Part shown: positions 1 through 12,034 of the stretch, piece after piece
Position numbering within the stretch: position 1 is the first letter of the stretch
Layout: each line of letters opens with the position of its first letter
From: Mesostigma viride
Taxonomy: Eukaryota > Streptophyta > Mesostigmatophyceae > Mesostigmatales > Mesostigmataceae
Direction of reading: 5' to 3'
NCBI GenBank assembly: GCA_009746045.1
Contig: RPFO01000670.1
Location: 1,137,954-1,201,953, forward strand
Length of the DNA: 64,000 nucleotides
Translations under genes and position numbers: made by a program
Notes under the pieces: generated by a model
The model's database searches: none
Told to the model about the DNA's origin: nothing
Seen by the model: only the letters and a program-made list of their open reading frames with translations

Positions 1-26
1 ATCCTTCGGGTATTCGGAAATACCCG

Positions 27-66
27 TGTCACCACAGGGATTCGAACCCCCGACTTACGAGGTCTT
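27..66 (-). pseudogene. tRNA-Thr-like 3' half (left palindrome arm)
   Basis: Read on the minus strand, this has a 7-base anticodon-type loop with CGT in anticodon position, closed by GAC/GTC, then a T-arm with the B-box GGTTCGAATCC, and a 3' strand ending GGTGACA. The D-arm and 5' acceptor half are missing, replaced by the palindrome core. It is the mirror of the copy at 285-324. It is either a tRNA gene broken by an insertion or a tRNA-derived mobile element end; Thr identity is inferred only from the loop. Confidence 0.45.
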
Positions 67-284
67 AGTTATTATAAATAGTGACGGAACCTTTTTGCCA
101 CTTGGGCAATTAGGTCCGTCACTATTTATCCGGCGAAAACCACTCGCCGGTATCTATTCCGCGTGTAGTTCACGTGAACTTAACGCGGAATTGATACCGG
201 CGAGTGGTTTTCGCCGGATAAATAGTGACGGACCTAATTGCCTGGGCAAGTGGCAAAAAGGTTCCGTCACTATTTATAATAACT

Positions 285-324
285 AAGACCTCGTAAGTCG
301 GGGGTTCGAATCCCTGTGGTGACA
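285..324 (+). pseudogene. tRNA-Thr-like 3' half (right palindrome arm)
   Basis: Mirror copy of the half at 27-66. The loop CTCGTAA with CGT at 292-294 is flanked by GAC and GTC, followed by the GGTTCGAATCC B-box and the end GGTGACA. Upstream the sequence runs straight into the ATAAATAGTGACGG palindrome, so no full cloverleaf can form. Confidence 0.45.
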
Positions 325-355
325 CGGGTATTTCCGAATTAATACCGGAAGGATT

Positions 356-1827
356 TGATACCAGAAGGCCAAACGAAAGTGCCAGAAGGGAAAATATGCC
401 CGGTTGGAAAATCGTTAACCCTTAGTCGGGAGGACCATTTTTGGCACTTTCAGACCCCAGAAAATGAGAAAAATCATAACTCACAGGCCACAACTCCAAA
501 TGCCCCCAACCAAGATGCTAGGAGTATCTACACTTCGAGGGCTTTCAGAATATGCAATCATACCACGGGTTTATCAAAGCATTTGGATGATAGCTCCAGT
601 CAAACTTGGCCAAAAGACGATCTTTTTTCCCCAAGGAAAAGTGAACCCCCCCCTAACTTCCCAGGGAGGGTATGGAACCTCAACAGCAACATTGGACAAC
701 TTAGTTGGATAGTCCAATGGTGCTTTCCTTGGGTCAAACCACCCGGATAACCCGTTAGACCTATATAAGGTGCTCATATATGTGTGTGGGTTACGCGCGC
801 ATAAACAGCCATCTATGACATGCAATACAAGAATGCATTATAACAAGCTATAAAAGATTGCCAAAGGTGCTGGAATACAAACATGTTGCCTACCTGCATT
901 AACGAAATGATATGCTCCAAAGAAATGCCATAAACTGGTCACTTTCAGGGCTAATACCCCTCTGTACAGCAGGCATGGAGGCTTGCTGAAAGGTGCACTA
1001 AAAAGCTCGTCAAATATAATGCATGGGAGACGTATTCCGCTGCAAAGGACACGCAAACACGTTGCCGTACCTGGCTCGTTCACGTCCTGCCCGGATCCCA
1101 CTGGCCGGGACCCTCATATCTCACACATACCATTGCTTTACAGGCATAGGCCGCCATAGCCGCATCATGCATGCATCCTTTATGATTACAAGGTTGATGC
1201 TCCGTTCAAATATTACCTATAAACGCGTCCGCATTCCCAGCAAACGCATCAGCGGACATCCGGTACCAAATCTGGATGCTTGGGCTGGCGCAGACTGCCC
1301 GGCCATGAGGATAAAATGGAAATAAGATAAGCGAGTACTCATCTGGCACTGACGACCCAGAAGGCAGTATTTTCCTACCTGAATTTTCCCAATCCTACAA
1401 GTTTGGCCATGCCTGACCTACGAAAATCACGCAGAGTCATTCTGAGCAAAATGCTGAACCGTTTCTAGCCTCGACACGCAAAATTTCCGTGAGAACGGCA
1501 TGCTGGCAGCCATATCTAGTTACGCGCGCGCGCGAGTGAAAATTTCCCGCCAAAGTCACGTGATACCTGCTCAATGCACGTTGTAATTACCAGGCTATGG
1601 CGAATATTTCCCCCAAACCTACGCATCACCGTCGTCCCTAAGTGTCCCCGGACCCACCGGACAACTGTCCTCCGTCACAAGTGGCGCGGCGCTCACGGCG
1701 CGGCGCGAAATTCGACCGTTAGTCAAACTACCCGACAGGTCGGGTAGTTTCCCGACTAAGGGTTAAGGCGAGATTCGGTACTGCAGTAGGCATCAGCGGT
1801 ACGATAGATATCGGCCCCCACACTACG
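356..1827. other. No gene recognised
   Basis: Short open frames only, none resembling a known family. The stretch holds an imperfect AAAGTGCCA...TGGCACTTT inverted pair near 377-455 and a perfect 12-bp hairpin at 1725-1750 (AAACTACCCGAC, 2-base loop, GTCGGGTAGTTT). Confidence 0.6.
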
Positions 1828-1937
1828 ACGTGAACTTAACGCGGAATAGATACCGGCGAGTGGTTTTCGCCGGATAAATAGTGACGGACCTAATTGCCCA
1901 AGTGGCAAAAAGGTTCCGTCACTATTTATAATAACTA
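1828..1937 (+). repeat. Third copy of the palindrome arm
   Basis: Nearly the same as 170-284: TTAACGCGGAAT, the CCGGCGA hairpin and the ATAAATAGTGACGG mini-palindrome. It ends exactly where the chromovirus integrase remnant begins, so it probably marks the insertion or recombination point that removed the 5' part of that retroelement. Confidence 0.8.
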
Positions 1938-3345
1938 TGGTGAGGCCAGACTGCTGGCGCTTGTACGTCCCGGAGATATATGTCGAGCGGCTCTGCTCCA
2001 TGAGCTCCATGACTCTCTCGCCGGTGGCCACCAAGGGATCCACCGCTTGCTGCCACGGGCCAGAAAGAACTTCTACTGGCCAGGCATGCGAGAGTACATT
2101 GAGATGTACGTGCGCGAGTGTCCATCATGTCAGATCATGAAGTCCCGCAATACGGGCTCACAGGCGGTCCCCCAGACCCTACCAGACGTACCCAATGGGC
2201 CCTTGGGATTCCTTGATGATGGATTTTGTTGGCCCGCCTTCCGGAAGACCAAGAAATATGGCAACAGCATGCATGATTCTGGTTTTCCTGGACCGCTTGA
2301 CGCGCATGTGTCACCTGGCACCATGTCCAGCCGAGCTCACGGCCGAGGCTTGCGCTAAGCTACACCTTAACCAGGTGTTCAGGTACCACGGACTCAGCCG
2401 GCAATTCATATCGGATCGACCGAGACAAGCTGTTCACGGCCCGCTTCTGGCAGGAGTTTTTTGAATATGCTTGGGCACCAAGGTGTCGCTGGGGACAGCA
2501 TATCACAGCTCGTCCTCCCACCTGGTGCATGGAGAGGCTGAACCGCACAGCTAGTGCAAGAGACCATGCGCCACTACACCGGCGCGGTGGGAAGCAACTG
2601 GGAAGAGTTCTTGGGCTTGGTGGAGTTCTCCCTTCAGGAGTAACGCCCCCCAGGCAGCTCATGGCTTCACAACATTCTTCCTCAACACGGGCAGGCATCC
2701 GCTCACACCGACTGACCTTCTCACGAGCCCAGCCTTATAGCTGCAAGAAGTCGGTCCGGTGAGACACCCTCGAAGGGGTGGAGAGGCTGCTGGTCCAGAT
2801 GCGCCAGGCCCATGACAGTGCGGTCAAGGGCTACATACCAGGCCGCAGCCGAGCGCTACATGGCGACGACTGCTGGCCGCCTAGATGCGCGCACGCCGGC
2901 CATCGATGTGGGCGAGCGGGTACTGCATTGTGGAAGGCCCCCGCCTAGGACGTTTCTCTGAGAAGGTAGGGGGTGAGCTCAAGACAAAGCTCCGTCCTAT
3001 GTTCCTGGGGCCACACAAGGTTCTGGAGAAGCTCGGAGATGTGATGTTCAAGGCGGGACATCCCGAGCTCCTGGAATACTTCCCCCAACTTCCATCGAGA
3101 CCAGCTCAAGTTATACCGGCCACCAGAACTCCATCCAAGGTCGGCTCAACCCGCCGGCCCCTGTCGAGTACAACCCAGAAACTGGAGAACAGGAAGACCA
3201 GGTGGCCGAGATCGTGGACCACCGGGACATCAAGCGTGGGAGAGGTAGACAGCCGGATAGTATCGCGTACCGTCGGTGGCGTTTTGCTCAGCATGATTAC
3301 GAGGATTCGTGGCAAACCGAGAATGAGCTAGAAGGGTGTGATTAC
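1938..3345 (+). pseudogene. Ty3/gypsy chromovirus pol remnant: integrase plus chromodomain
   Basis: Integrases join retroelement cDNA to the host chromosome; chromodomains direct them to modified histones. In shifting frames the translation gives an H2C2 zinc-binding segment at about 1970-2145 (HELHDSLAGGHQG, then CPSCQ), part of the catalytic core at about 2195-2460 (MMDFVGP, then FRYHGLSRQFISDR), a GPY/F-like segment near 2985-3060 (FLGPHKVLEKLGDV), and a C-terminal chromodomain near 3200-3340 (AEIVDHRDIKRG, then EDSWQTENELEG). Several frameshifts break the reading. Protease, RT and RNase H are absent: the 5' side is cut by the palindrome arm at 1937. Family assignment rests on H2C2, GPY/F and chromodomain in the expected order. 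Confidence 0.8.
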
Positions 3346-5547
3346 GTTTGCTTCGCAAGTGTAAGGCCAAGCATGCCCTCCACTAGGCTTGCTACCGCGA
3401 AGGTAGCAGTGCTGGGGGGGCTAGGACAACGGGCTTGAGCACATGTACGCTATAGGATGCCGCGAAGGCACTTGTGTTATTCACGTCAATATGTGTACGC
3501 ACCATTGTGCATGCATGATGGTAATTGGGTCTAAGAGCATAATAATAGTATCAAGTGCATGTACCCCTTTTTCACACTCACACGGCTTAATTCGTGTGTG
3601 CGATCGATGATCGCAGATGCTTCCACAGCAGCCCGACAGCGAGGAGCAAGAGATATCGTTGTTCGCTGACAACGTCGACTTAATTGAGGATGGACATGGA
3701 CATGAACGTCACGCACTGAGCCACTGGGGGAGCCTCAGACTCCTGACCAACGCCATGTGCAAGCAGGGCCGACTCGGCGAACGGGCGGTTCTGTCACACC
3801 TGCGGTGACACCGATCCAGCAACGGGACGGTGATGCCGTGCGAACCATTCTGACCCAGGGAACGGGCAGAATGACGGTTCTTGTCGGGACGGGACTCGAC
3901 CCGGCGAACGGGCGGCTCGACCAACCCGACTAAGCTGGATTCCGAGGATATATCGAGCGCAACAAGAAACGACCCCAATTGGAACCGGATGCCCAGCGAG
4001 AAGTTAGACGTCCCGCATGTACGAACCATGTCGGCGGGCAGTGTCTCCGTGCAGATTCCCAGAGTCCGCGACGAGAAGCGCGAACTTACTCCGAGCGGGT
4101 GGCCCGCGTGGAGACGTCCCGCGCACATATACCAGAGAGGCGTGGCCCGATACCAGCGGTGGGCTTTATATCTCCCGCGCAGGGGTCTTTGATCGCACTC
4201 GGCGGGCCCCTCAGAATTCAGCACCGCCTCCTCCAGGTACTATGGGACTTGCGGATGCCGACTCTATGCCTCTGGCGGAGATCGCGATCAATGCCGGGTG
4301 CTGGAGCGCGGCCCACGGCCAGATTGGGACAGAGCGTGACCAGTCTTGTCGGCTCGGGCGGTGGCTCGACCGGCGCCATGGACGCCTGGGCGCCTACGTC
4401 AGCGCATTTCCCGGCCCACAGTGAGTATACGCCCGCCCTTACGCGAGTTTCGGGGTGACAGTTCCCGTCTACATCGAACTCGATCCCACCATCGCCGTTC
4501 GTGGCCGTCCGCAGCGCGGACTATCACCGACCGCAACCGCTGCACTTTGAGGCAGGATTTCATGCGTATGTGGAGCAAGGCTCCATGCGCGAGCTAATCT
4601 GCTTCGACTTGCACGGCCAGGGAGAGCGGCCCCGCGACCCCAGGACTGCCTAGAATCGACGCCAGAGGGTTCTGGTAGTCGCGATACGGCCCCAAGCTGG
4701 AGCTGCCAAAATACATGGTAGATGCTAAACCTCGAAGGGTTGACTATCCCAAGTATGCTCCGTGCCAGGGAGAGGCATTCACTCGACTGGGTCGCGCCCA
4801 ACTTTGTGAGGGCTCCGGGCTTTCGCTTTAACGCTCTCCAGGTGCGCGTCGTAGCACTTGTTGACCATCATCGGCGGGAGGTTTCTTTGAGGAACATGGA
4901 TGTGGGGTTATTGATTGGAACGCGGGCACAATCATGTTCACCCACCCGCAATACCTTGCCGCATTTATGTCGTACTGGCCCACCGGGACGTGGGTAGACC
5001 TCGCTCAAACGCGCACCAACGTGAACGAATACCATGCAGCTCGCGTACAATGCGGATCACCTCGCTAACCCCGGGAAGATCCTTGAGGAAATTGGTGAGC
5101 AGGGTCGCCAGGTACTCGACGAGAATCGCCAGCGGAAGGCACAGTCGAGAGGGGTGGGTCCCAGCTTTGGTGTCCAGAATGTGAGGGCCGCGACTTCCTC
5201 ATGGATGGATTGCAGCGGGATGATGGCGACCTCATCCCATCGGCTATCAAGGAATTGTCCTTGTGTGGCAACGCCGGGGAGAATTGGTTTTACTAACCCG
5301 CTGGCAAACAGGGGTTGGGACATAGTATCCCCATGGCCGATTTTGTACTATTATTCTCAATGGCTGACTGAGAGCTAGGTGGACCAGTCCAGCCTGGGCA
5401 ATTGTCGCTATTGTGTGTGTTGCTTGTTTTGCTTACAAGTGCTTCTTTTTTTCTTGTTTGTTTTGTTTGTGCTCAGTAATTGTCTTGTTGCGTGCGCCCC
5501 AAGCCTGGACGATATAGCTATCGTCCCCTGGGGAATTAAGGGAGGAG
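3346..5547 (+). pseudogene. Degenerate second coding region of the chromovirus, unidentified
   Basis: Between the chromodomain and the 3' LTR lie about 2.2 kb, longer than a usual chromovirus tail. Coding-like runs appear in alternating frames, for example around 4465-4650 (FEAGFHAYVEQGSMREL) and 5155-5290 (CPECEGRDFLMDG). Just before the LTR an open frame at 5379-5600 contains a hydrophobic stretch of about 25 residues (CLFCLQVLLFFLFVLFVL), compatible with a membrane segment. This could be an extra or envelope-like ORF or unrelated captured sequence; I do not recognise the product. The purine-rich AATTAAGGGAGGAG at 5534-5547 directly before the LTR is the expected polypurine tract. Confidence 0.45.
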
Positions 5548-6234
5548 TGTTACGGCCCAGACCTTTGTATGGGCGTAACAATGCCTTCATTAATAAATAA
5601 TCGAAAGCCATTTGTTATTCGTTTGGGACTTTCGATATCTAGCTTGCTTTCATAGTCCGCCGGACTATAGGACTCGTTTCGGGACTTATTTGGGAATTTG
5701 TCCAAAGTTCGGGACTTTGTGTGTTTATTTGGTACTTTGTGTGTTTTGGACCAGTTATTTTGGGCCTAGCCAGAAGTACGAGATCTTCTAGGGGCTGGGC
5801 CGGCCCTAGCTAGACGTCAGACAGAACCTATTGGGGCCTGACAGCAGTCTCTGGAAGATCGGCGCGCATGTCGGCGCGCCTGCACACCAACTTGCCAGCT
5901 TGGTAGCGCAGCTTGGTGAAATTGGTCTGAGGACGATGGACTCACTCTCTTTGGTTTGATGATTAATGAAACGAGTGCTGACGACTCTCTCAGAACAAGG
6001 GGCACTAATCCGGATGTCATTTGCCTTGAGCATGACATGCCGTGTTATATAGCTAGATTAATTAATCATGCTATAAGGCCTAGATGAGGATAAACCGCGG
6101 CTCAGTTAGTCAATTTGCTGCGCTCTTTGCTTGCTATCGCGGTACGCGGATACGCGGAGCCCTATGCTGTCTTATTAAAGTGCACCTTATACTCTAGATT
6201 AGACTAGATTCACTGTCCGGCCGAGGATGTAACA
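5548..6234 (+). mobile_element. 3' (or solo) LTR of the Ty3/gypsy chromovirus
   Basis: The sequence begins TGTTACGG and ends GATGTAACA, an inverted TG...CA border, and is preceded by a polypurine tract, which sets the boundary and orientation. Length is 687 bp. No second LTR is present in the window. The end abuts, after about 22 bases, a truncated inverted ORF1-element fragment. Confidence 0.75.
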
Positions 6235-6256
6235 CTGACTGCGTACGTTGCATCGA

Positions 6257-6440
6257 GGAGCGTTTGCTCGTCATATATTGCATAATAGCTTCGGAAAATT
6301 ATATCAGCGTGTGCGTCTTAGAAAGACGAAGCGATTGTGATAGTCACCGCCGAATTTGGTTCCCAAACGTGAAAGTTATGAGCTCCGCCGTCAGCCATGG
6401 CTACCTCATGGCTCGTAGCTCGTGCCACGTTGTTAGCGTT
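6257..6440 (-). mobile_element. 5' fragment of an ORF1-only LINE-like element
   Basis: On the minus strand this matches the 5' end shared by the copies at 12236, 17840 and 58129: GAGGTAGCCATGGCTGACGG, the AACTTTCACGTTTG segment, the CGTCTTTCTAAGACGCAC segment and the first codons of ORF1. It breaks off a few codons into ORF1, next to the chromovirus LTR. Confidence 0.75.
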
Positions 6441-7233
6441 GGCTTTGTTTATATTTAAAAGTGGGTGCCTTCACTCTGATGTAAGTAATTATAGTTATTA
6501 ATGTATATACAGTAGAGCAAATATTCCTGGACGCATGCATGTCATACAGCTAGTACATGTATAGATTGCAAGGCTGTCTAGCAGCCACCGGTGGCCAGCT
6601 CCAGGAGTATGATCGATCGAAAGAAGTCAATCAAGATTTGCATCAGCGCTAGTGCGTGCATATCTGTACTGGGATCATGCAATGGAAAGCCTATGTAGTA
6701 CCATTATTCGGCAAACCGTTGACCATGCAGCACTTGTATATACATCCTCATCCGTGGTGCACGGGGACCACGTTGGCAACACAGGCAACGACTGCACAAC
6801 GTATATACAACCCAGGGAATCGAAGCCATCCCTGGTGACGTGCCCTAGCTACTTTAAACGAGACGCACATGTCTCAGTAAAGCTGGGGGCCCATCCCATG
6901 TAGGTGCCGTGTCCCAGTTTAGGAGCCCCTCACCGATTTGCTAGCTGCGCACTGTCAGCATCTTGCAATGCAAGCCAGGCCTCTCACTGCTTCGCAGCGC
7001 TGATACATCCATCAGACCTGTCCGCAGGCCCCTCACTGCACTTGGCACCGTGAACACGCGCACAGCACGTCGTGAACAGGCCATGCAGGCTGAAGCTCAC
7101 TGCTCGGCCAAGCCTCGCGGACCTGCGCCACCTGGAGCAGGCGCGGACAGGCTCCTCAATCCCGGTCCTTGGCCAATCTCGACAACTCGCTACTTTGACA
7201 GTCGACACCTCGCGATGAAACGTGCCAGCCGCG
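6441..7233. other. No gene recognised; 3' flank of the CBS gene
   Basis: No family resemblance in any frame. The part next to 7233 is presumably the 3' UTR of the minus-strand CBS gene; I see no clear polyadenylation signal. Confidence 0.5.
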
Positions 7234-8970
7234 TCACTCCTTGGTCTCACAGAGCACCTCGAACAGGTCGGACCGGCTGACGATGCCGATGATCTTGCCC
7301 TGCTTGTCCACCACGGGCAGGCGCGTCACCTTCTTCTCCAGCATCATCTTGGCGGCCTCCGCGACCGTGCTGGACGGCTTGGTCACGACGATGGGAGACG
7401 ACATGTGCTCGCGCACCGTGCCTTGCATCTGCGATTAGGCATGCGCATGGGGGGCATGCGGCGGAGGAGGGGGGTGGAAGGAGCACAGGAGGGCATATGT
7501 GTAATGTGAGTACAGGGGGGCATACACGGCTTGCAAGAACATGTATGTATGTATGTGGGAAAGGAAGGGCGCGCGAGGCATAATAAGCACAACGGGCACG
7601 CACACAAGGGGGCAGGTACATGGCCAAGAGGGTGGAGCATGGAGTGGCCACCACCGCCAGGTGCATGGGTGGTGATGGTGGGTAGCAGCGAGGACAACTC
7701 GTACAGAGGGCATAATAGAAAATAGCTTGTTGGGAGCGCGCACCAACCATTGCGCACTAAGCGCAAGGATGCGTCAACAAGGATTGTGCGACCGTTTGCA
7801 ACCATATGTTGTGCACTGACGCAACCGATGGACAAGGGAATGGGACACTAGCAACATATCAAAGGGGCAGTCGCAAGAATGACACCTGGTCTCGGTGCCA
7901 TGACAGATTTCCATATAGCCTCAAAGGTGAAAGTCTTTTTATATCCCCTGCAATCAGGGTCTCACATCCTTGCACTCAATGCAGCAGTTGTGCTCAGTTT
8001 TGTAATGCATACAAACAAGCTCCGGATGCCATAAAACAATTGCTCAGGTCCAAAACTGAGAAATCACAAGGTAGATACGCAGAATGCTCGACATAACAAC
8101 AGGCGCCATCCATGGTATAGTAGCAAACAATGTTCCACCCAAGTTTGTTTCCTTTTCCTCCATGCAGTTAGCATGAAAAAGACTGTCATCCAACATGAGA
8201 CAGCCCTGCACTAAGGGAACGCAGTCAAGCACCTCAAGCCGGGGCGTAGCGATACCCCGTAGTGAGCAACGTCCCCGGCAGTTCAACACTGTAGTCCTGA
8301 ATAATGGCAGCTCAATTAGCTAAAACTGATATGCTGGTTATTCCAAGGAAAAGAAGGACGACAAAGCCCAACATTTTACGCACCTCAAGTTCCCCACTCT
8401 AACCACCTTGTCTGGCATGCAATATAGGCATTTAGATGCAATGCAGGCAACGTAGGAGCAAGCACTTACGTTGGCCTTGAGCGCGTCGGTGTGGCTGATG
8501 ATGCCAACAGGCTTCCCATCTTCCATAACGGGCATTCCCGAAATCTCATCGAACACTTCACGAAGACTTTCAAGGGGAACGTCTGGGCTGGTGCTCCTGA
8601 CATCCTTGGTCATCACTTCTGCGATAACTGTATCTGCGGCTGGCGTGACCTCGTAGTAATGCTCGCACAGGTCCTCGTATATCATCATCGAGAGGGTGGG
8701 GCTCCACTCATTCATGCTCGGGTCAGTGACGTCCGGCGTCTTGGGCTCGTGGTGAAAATGATGGCGCTTTCCCGCACGTGCTACAACCGGGCAGCCACGG
8801 GGCCCATCGGCAGATTTCTTCCCGGGGCAACGAACCAGAGAGCCCGGGGTTCCGATGGCGGCCTTCCTGTGAGCGAAAGGTCGCGGGGGACGGTTAAGCG
8901 CATCTGTGCCCGCCAGGGCAGCCCGGCTCGGGTACACGCAGGGGGATTGCAGGAACGATGCGGCTGCCAT
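7234..8970 (-). CDS. CBS-domain-pair protein, probably plastid-targeted (two exons)
   Basis: CBS pairs bind adenosyl ligands and regulate partner proteins; plant plastid CBSX proteins act on thioredoxins. Exon 1 runs 8970 to 8470 and exon 2 7428 to 7234, separated by a 1041-base intron with GTAAGT donor and CGCAG acceptor, phase 0, giving 231 residues. The chosen ATG sits in a GCCATGG context and opens MAAASFLQSP followed by a basic, Ser/Ala/Pro-rich leader typical of a plastid transit peptide. The first CBS motif lies at about residues 112-166 (VIAEVMTKDV, then GKPVGIISHTDALKA), the second at about 171-227 (TVREHMSSPIVV, then GKIIGIVSRSDLFEVL). The join falls exactly between the two motifs. 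An in-frame upstream ATG at 9096 would add 42 residues and is less likely. Plastid location is inferred. Confidence 0.85.
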
Positions 8971-10434
8971 GGCAAACGTTCGCTTAGCGCTTGGTCTCCA
9001 AGTCTTCGTACGCAATCGTCCAGTTAATACCGCGAGCGGCGCTTTCTTACCAAGTGGATGCTCAAAAAAAGCCGCTCGGATGGAAGTAAAGCACAAGGGG
9101 TCAACACTTGCTGCCTCAATCCATTCGCGCTGACGCCTGTCGAGGATATCTCCTACCGGCGATGCAAATGGGAGGTAGCCCTGCCTCTCATCCCTTCTTG
9201 CCGGATGATCCTTGACGCAGCACTGCGCGGTCGTTCGGGCATTTTAATTGACAGGTGATCAGCTTCGCGCGCGGGAAGACCGCAGGCCAGAGTTTGCGGT
9301 AGTTGTACTGTATCGGTACTTTCGTAGCGGACCAGCAGACGGGGCTATGATAGAGACGGTAGTGTTACCTGAGTGATCTGTCAGCCACAAATGGGGTTCT
9401 CGATTATGCTGAAGCTGACATTGCTCACAGTTGATTAACCTTTCAGTCTCTACTTGAAAAATAAGCCAAACATGGTATTCAGCCGTGAGCCGCCGATGCA
9501 GGATGCTGAATCCAGGATTCGATGCATGCAAGGCTGATTAACATCCTTGAATGCTGCACTCATCAGCACCGCAAGCCTTTTTTGCGCTGCAGCCTGCAGA
9601 TCAGCTGCGTGCTGCTGGCGCCCGGCGGGGTGATGACTAGTTTTATTAGTCAAACTACGCATTTACCCCGCTATAATGAGTTAATTACAGGCTCATTTAC
9701 CACGCTATAAAACGCAGATTACATGTACGCTACCTGGGTCCTGGAGACCTGGACGTGGACAGTGGACTGAAGTGGAGTGAGTTCATCTGAGAGACCAGGC
9801 TACCTCAAGCGTCACACCGCCACGGCGCCACCGCAACACGGCAGACAGCATAACCCGAATATCTCTTGCCGTTGAGAGAGGCCTATACAGTCCTGTAATT
9901 AAAAAGTAAAAAATACACCAGTCCCCTGCCAGTCCTCATGAAATCTGGAGTTGACTGACCAAACCAAAAAAAAGTTGCTCTAGAGTCTAGAGCACGTTCT
10001 CCTAATAATTTGCCGTGAGAGGTTAATCAAGATTCAAGCCTCATTGCCTATAAAGGTGCCATTGGTTATGTCAGCCTTTTATTATATAGCAACGATGTCC
10101 AATGTGTGCGTAACAACATAGTGATGCATGATGATCGAAGTCATCCAACAGTGGCTTGAGGCTTTGTGGTGTGGAGGCCTTGAATAAACCTAAATCGATA
10201 CTAGGTACTGCGACTTCTTGTTGAAAGTTACGAGAAGCTCAGGCCTTGATGGAGCTGGTGACGGCGGCTTTGCAGACGTAGGTCCGCGAGGCACATGAAC
10301 CTGCCTGCCGCTGCGTTGAAATAAGAGGCATTCTTATAGCCACTACGATAGACACGTCTACCCGTTCGCCTTTGATTTTGGCATGCTTGCCAGCCCGTAG
10401 CACTACACCCAGAGGAGTCTCTCAGCTACTCGCC
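8971..10434. other. Intergenic region between divergent host genes
   Basis: This contains the upstream regions of both the minus-strand CBS gene and the plus-strand LYR gene, so it probably holds both promoters. I see no obvious TATA box for either and no recognisable coding sequence; an open frame at 9259-9531 (minus) matches nothing I know. Confidence 0.5.
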
Positions 10435-10638
10435 ATGGCGACGTCTTCAAGTAAAGCGGCGCTGGAGCTGTATAGGAAAATTTTGCGCGCATGCAGTAAA
10501 ATGCCCCGGAAGACCCAGCAATACTATCTGCAACATGCAAGGCAGCATTTTGAAGCTCATCGTGACGAGAATGACCCTGAGAGGTTGAGCACGTTGGTTG
10601 AGAGGGGAGAGCATGACCTGGGTTGGGTCAAACGAAAG
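10435..10638 (+). CDS. LYR-motif protein (LYRM9-like), first exon
   Basis: LYR proteins are small mitochondrial factors that act in Fe-S transfer or respiratory-complex assembly through the acyl carrier protein. The start ATG lies in GCCATGGCG and the product opens MATSSSKAALELYRKIL, with the L-Y-R motif at residues 12-14. The following helices (PRKTQQYYLQHARQHF, then DPERLSTLVERG) and the ending DLGWVKRK match the compact LYRM9 type. The exon ends at a GTAAGC donor after Lys68. A plausible last exon is 10928-10954 after an AACACAG acceptor, adding eight codons and a TGA, but other acceptors exist (for example before 11017), so the C-terminus is unresolved. Read without splicing, the frame continues to 10722. 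Confidence 0.75.
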
Positions 10639-12034
10639 GTAAGCGTGGCTTTGCGACCTGTTGCTAGGGTGCGAAGTATTCCTGTAGCCATTAAGGTGCA
10701 GCTGGCGGAAGCCATGGAGTAACACAAAGTCGAGATTCCCGTTTGTCCGCATCTGCACTCTAATGGGCAGATTGACGTTATTCTAAACCTGTAGCCGCTT
10801 GTACCTTGGTGTGTGCCACTTGCACTGCTGTCTCATTCCACGATCCGCATATCCCCAACCACATAGCCAGTCACATGGTATTGTGCAAGGCAAAATGATT
10901 TGTGTTACATTTGCAAATCTAACACAGGCCGGCTATCCTGCTAGACCCACCTGACTCGGTTGTGGAACGGTTTTCACAAGGCACTTACCAAGGCATCGCT
11001 ACATGCACTTACCAGGAGAAAAAGGAAAGCTGGCGATCCTCCTGCAGCGATGGTGGGATTAGCAAGCCCTACCAGTGGTGTTGATGTGGCTGTGGGAAGC
11101 AGGTGGCCATCCTTGGTGCATGACAACACTCCCCCCTACAGTGCCTTGATCACCCTTTCTCTTCTCGGTACTCGTCAGGAAATAATTGGTTTCCAGGGCC
11201 AATCCAAGTGCTGGCGTGCCATGCGCGGGAGCATGCCCATGCTCTTTGATTAGGTGGCATGACTCATTCTTTTATGTTGGATGACCGCAACGTGGGTCCC
11301 TTCTCATCCCTCGGAGATCACAAACCATCCCATGTGTGCTTGCCGTCCTGTCCTTCCTTCCCCGCGTCGTGCCATGGCAGTTTGGCCTGTGATGCATCAT
11401 GACGGACAAAGACCTTGAGCGTGAAGAATCAGGCCGAGAAAGACGAGCCCGCGCACGTAGCATGGCTTTGGGTGGCACCCAGGCCGTGTTTCTGCCGAAC
11501 TCAAACAATCTTCCCCCCCCAAACAATATTTGTCCCTAGACAATCTTCGCTGCTCACGTCAACTGCCCTGTGGAAGAAGACTCCGTAGTTGGCAGCAACA
11601 GTTGGTGGTATATCAGCGAGACTTTGGACTTATGAATTCCTTTCTCGGACTTTTCAGCAGTGTGAGCTAACTAGTACGCAGTATTATACGGAAAATACGC
11701 CATATTATAAGTAAAATACGGGGGGGTTTTGGCGTACTCACGTACTAGAAATACGCCGTATATTGCATTCTTAACGCAAACACGCTGCATAGTATGTATT
11801 TTCGCTTATTTTTTTCACGGAGCTCCGGAATTTCGCGCCAGACGTAGTTTTGGCGTGGCTCACCTTGGCAGGTGAATGATGCAGCCTATTAAACCGTATT
11901 CGGGGAGTACGGGCCTACGGTTGGTCCCGCTTGTCATAAGTAAGTACTTGCGTGTCATGCGCATGGGCATGCCACGGAGTACTATTTGAAAGGAGACAAC
12001 CAGCACGGAGTACTATGCTGATCTCATTAGAAAA
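10639..12034. other. LYR gene intron/3' region and unannotated DNA
   Basis: No further gene recognised. A stretch at about 11675-11780 is rich in TACGCC/GGCGTA and ATACGG words resembling the ends of the hAT-like element at 38545-39863 and may be a decayed relative. Confidence 0.4.

Larger units (their letters stand above)
1..355. repeat. Large near-perfect palindrome, cut by the window edge
   Basis: Two arms of about 165 bases are reverse complements around a centre near position 165-170. Each arm holds, from the centre outward, a CCGGCGA/TCGCCGG hairpin, a roughly 57-base mini-palindrome that starts and ends with ATAAATAGTGACGGA-type ends, and a tRNA-like half. The match continues to base 1, so the left arm may extend beyond the window. 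A third, single arm lies at 1828-1937. This looks like a fold-back mobile element; no protein is encoded. Confidence 0.8.

Noticed and set aside
8491-9027. 178-residue plus-strand open frame across the CBS gene
   Set aside because: Antisense shadow of exon 1; no family resemblance, whereas the minus strand has clear CBS motifs and splice sites.
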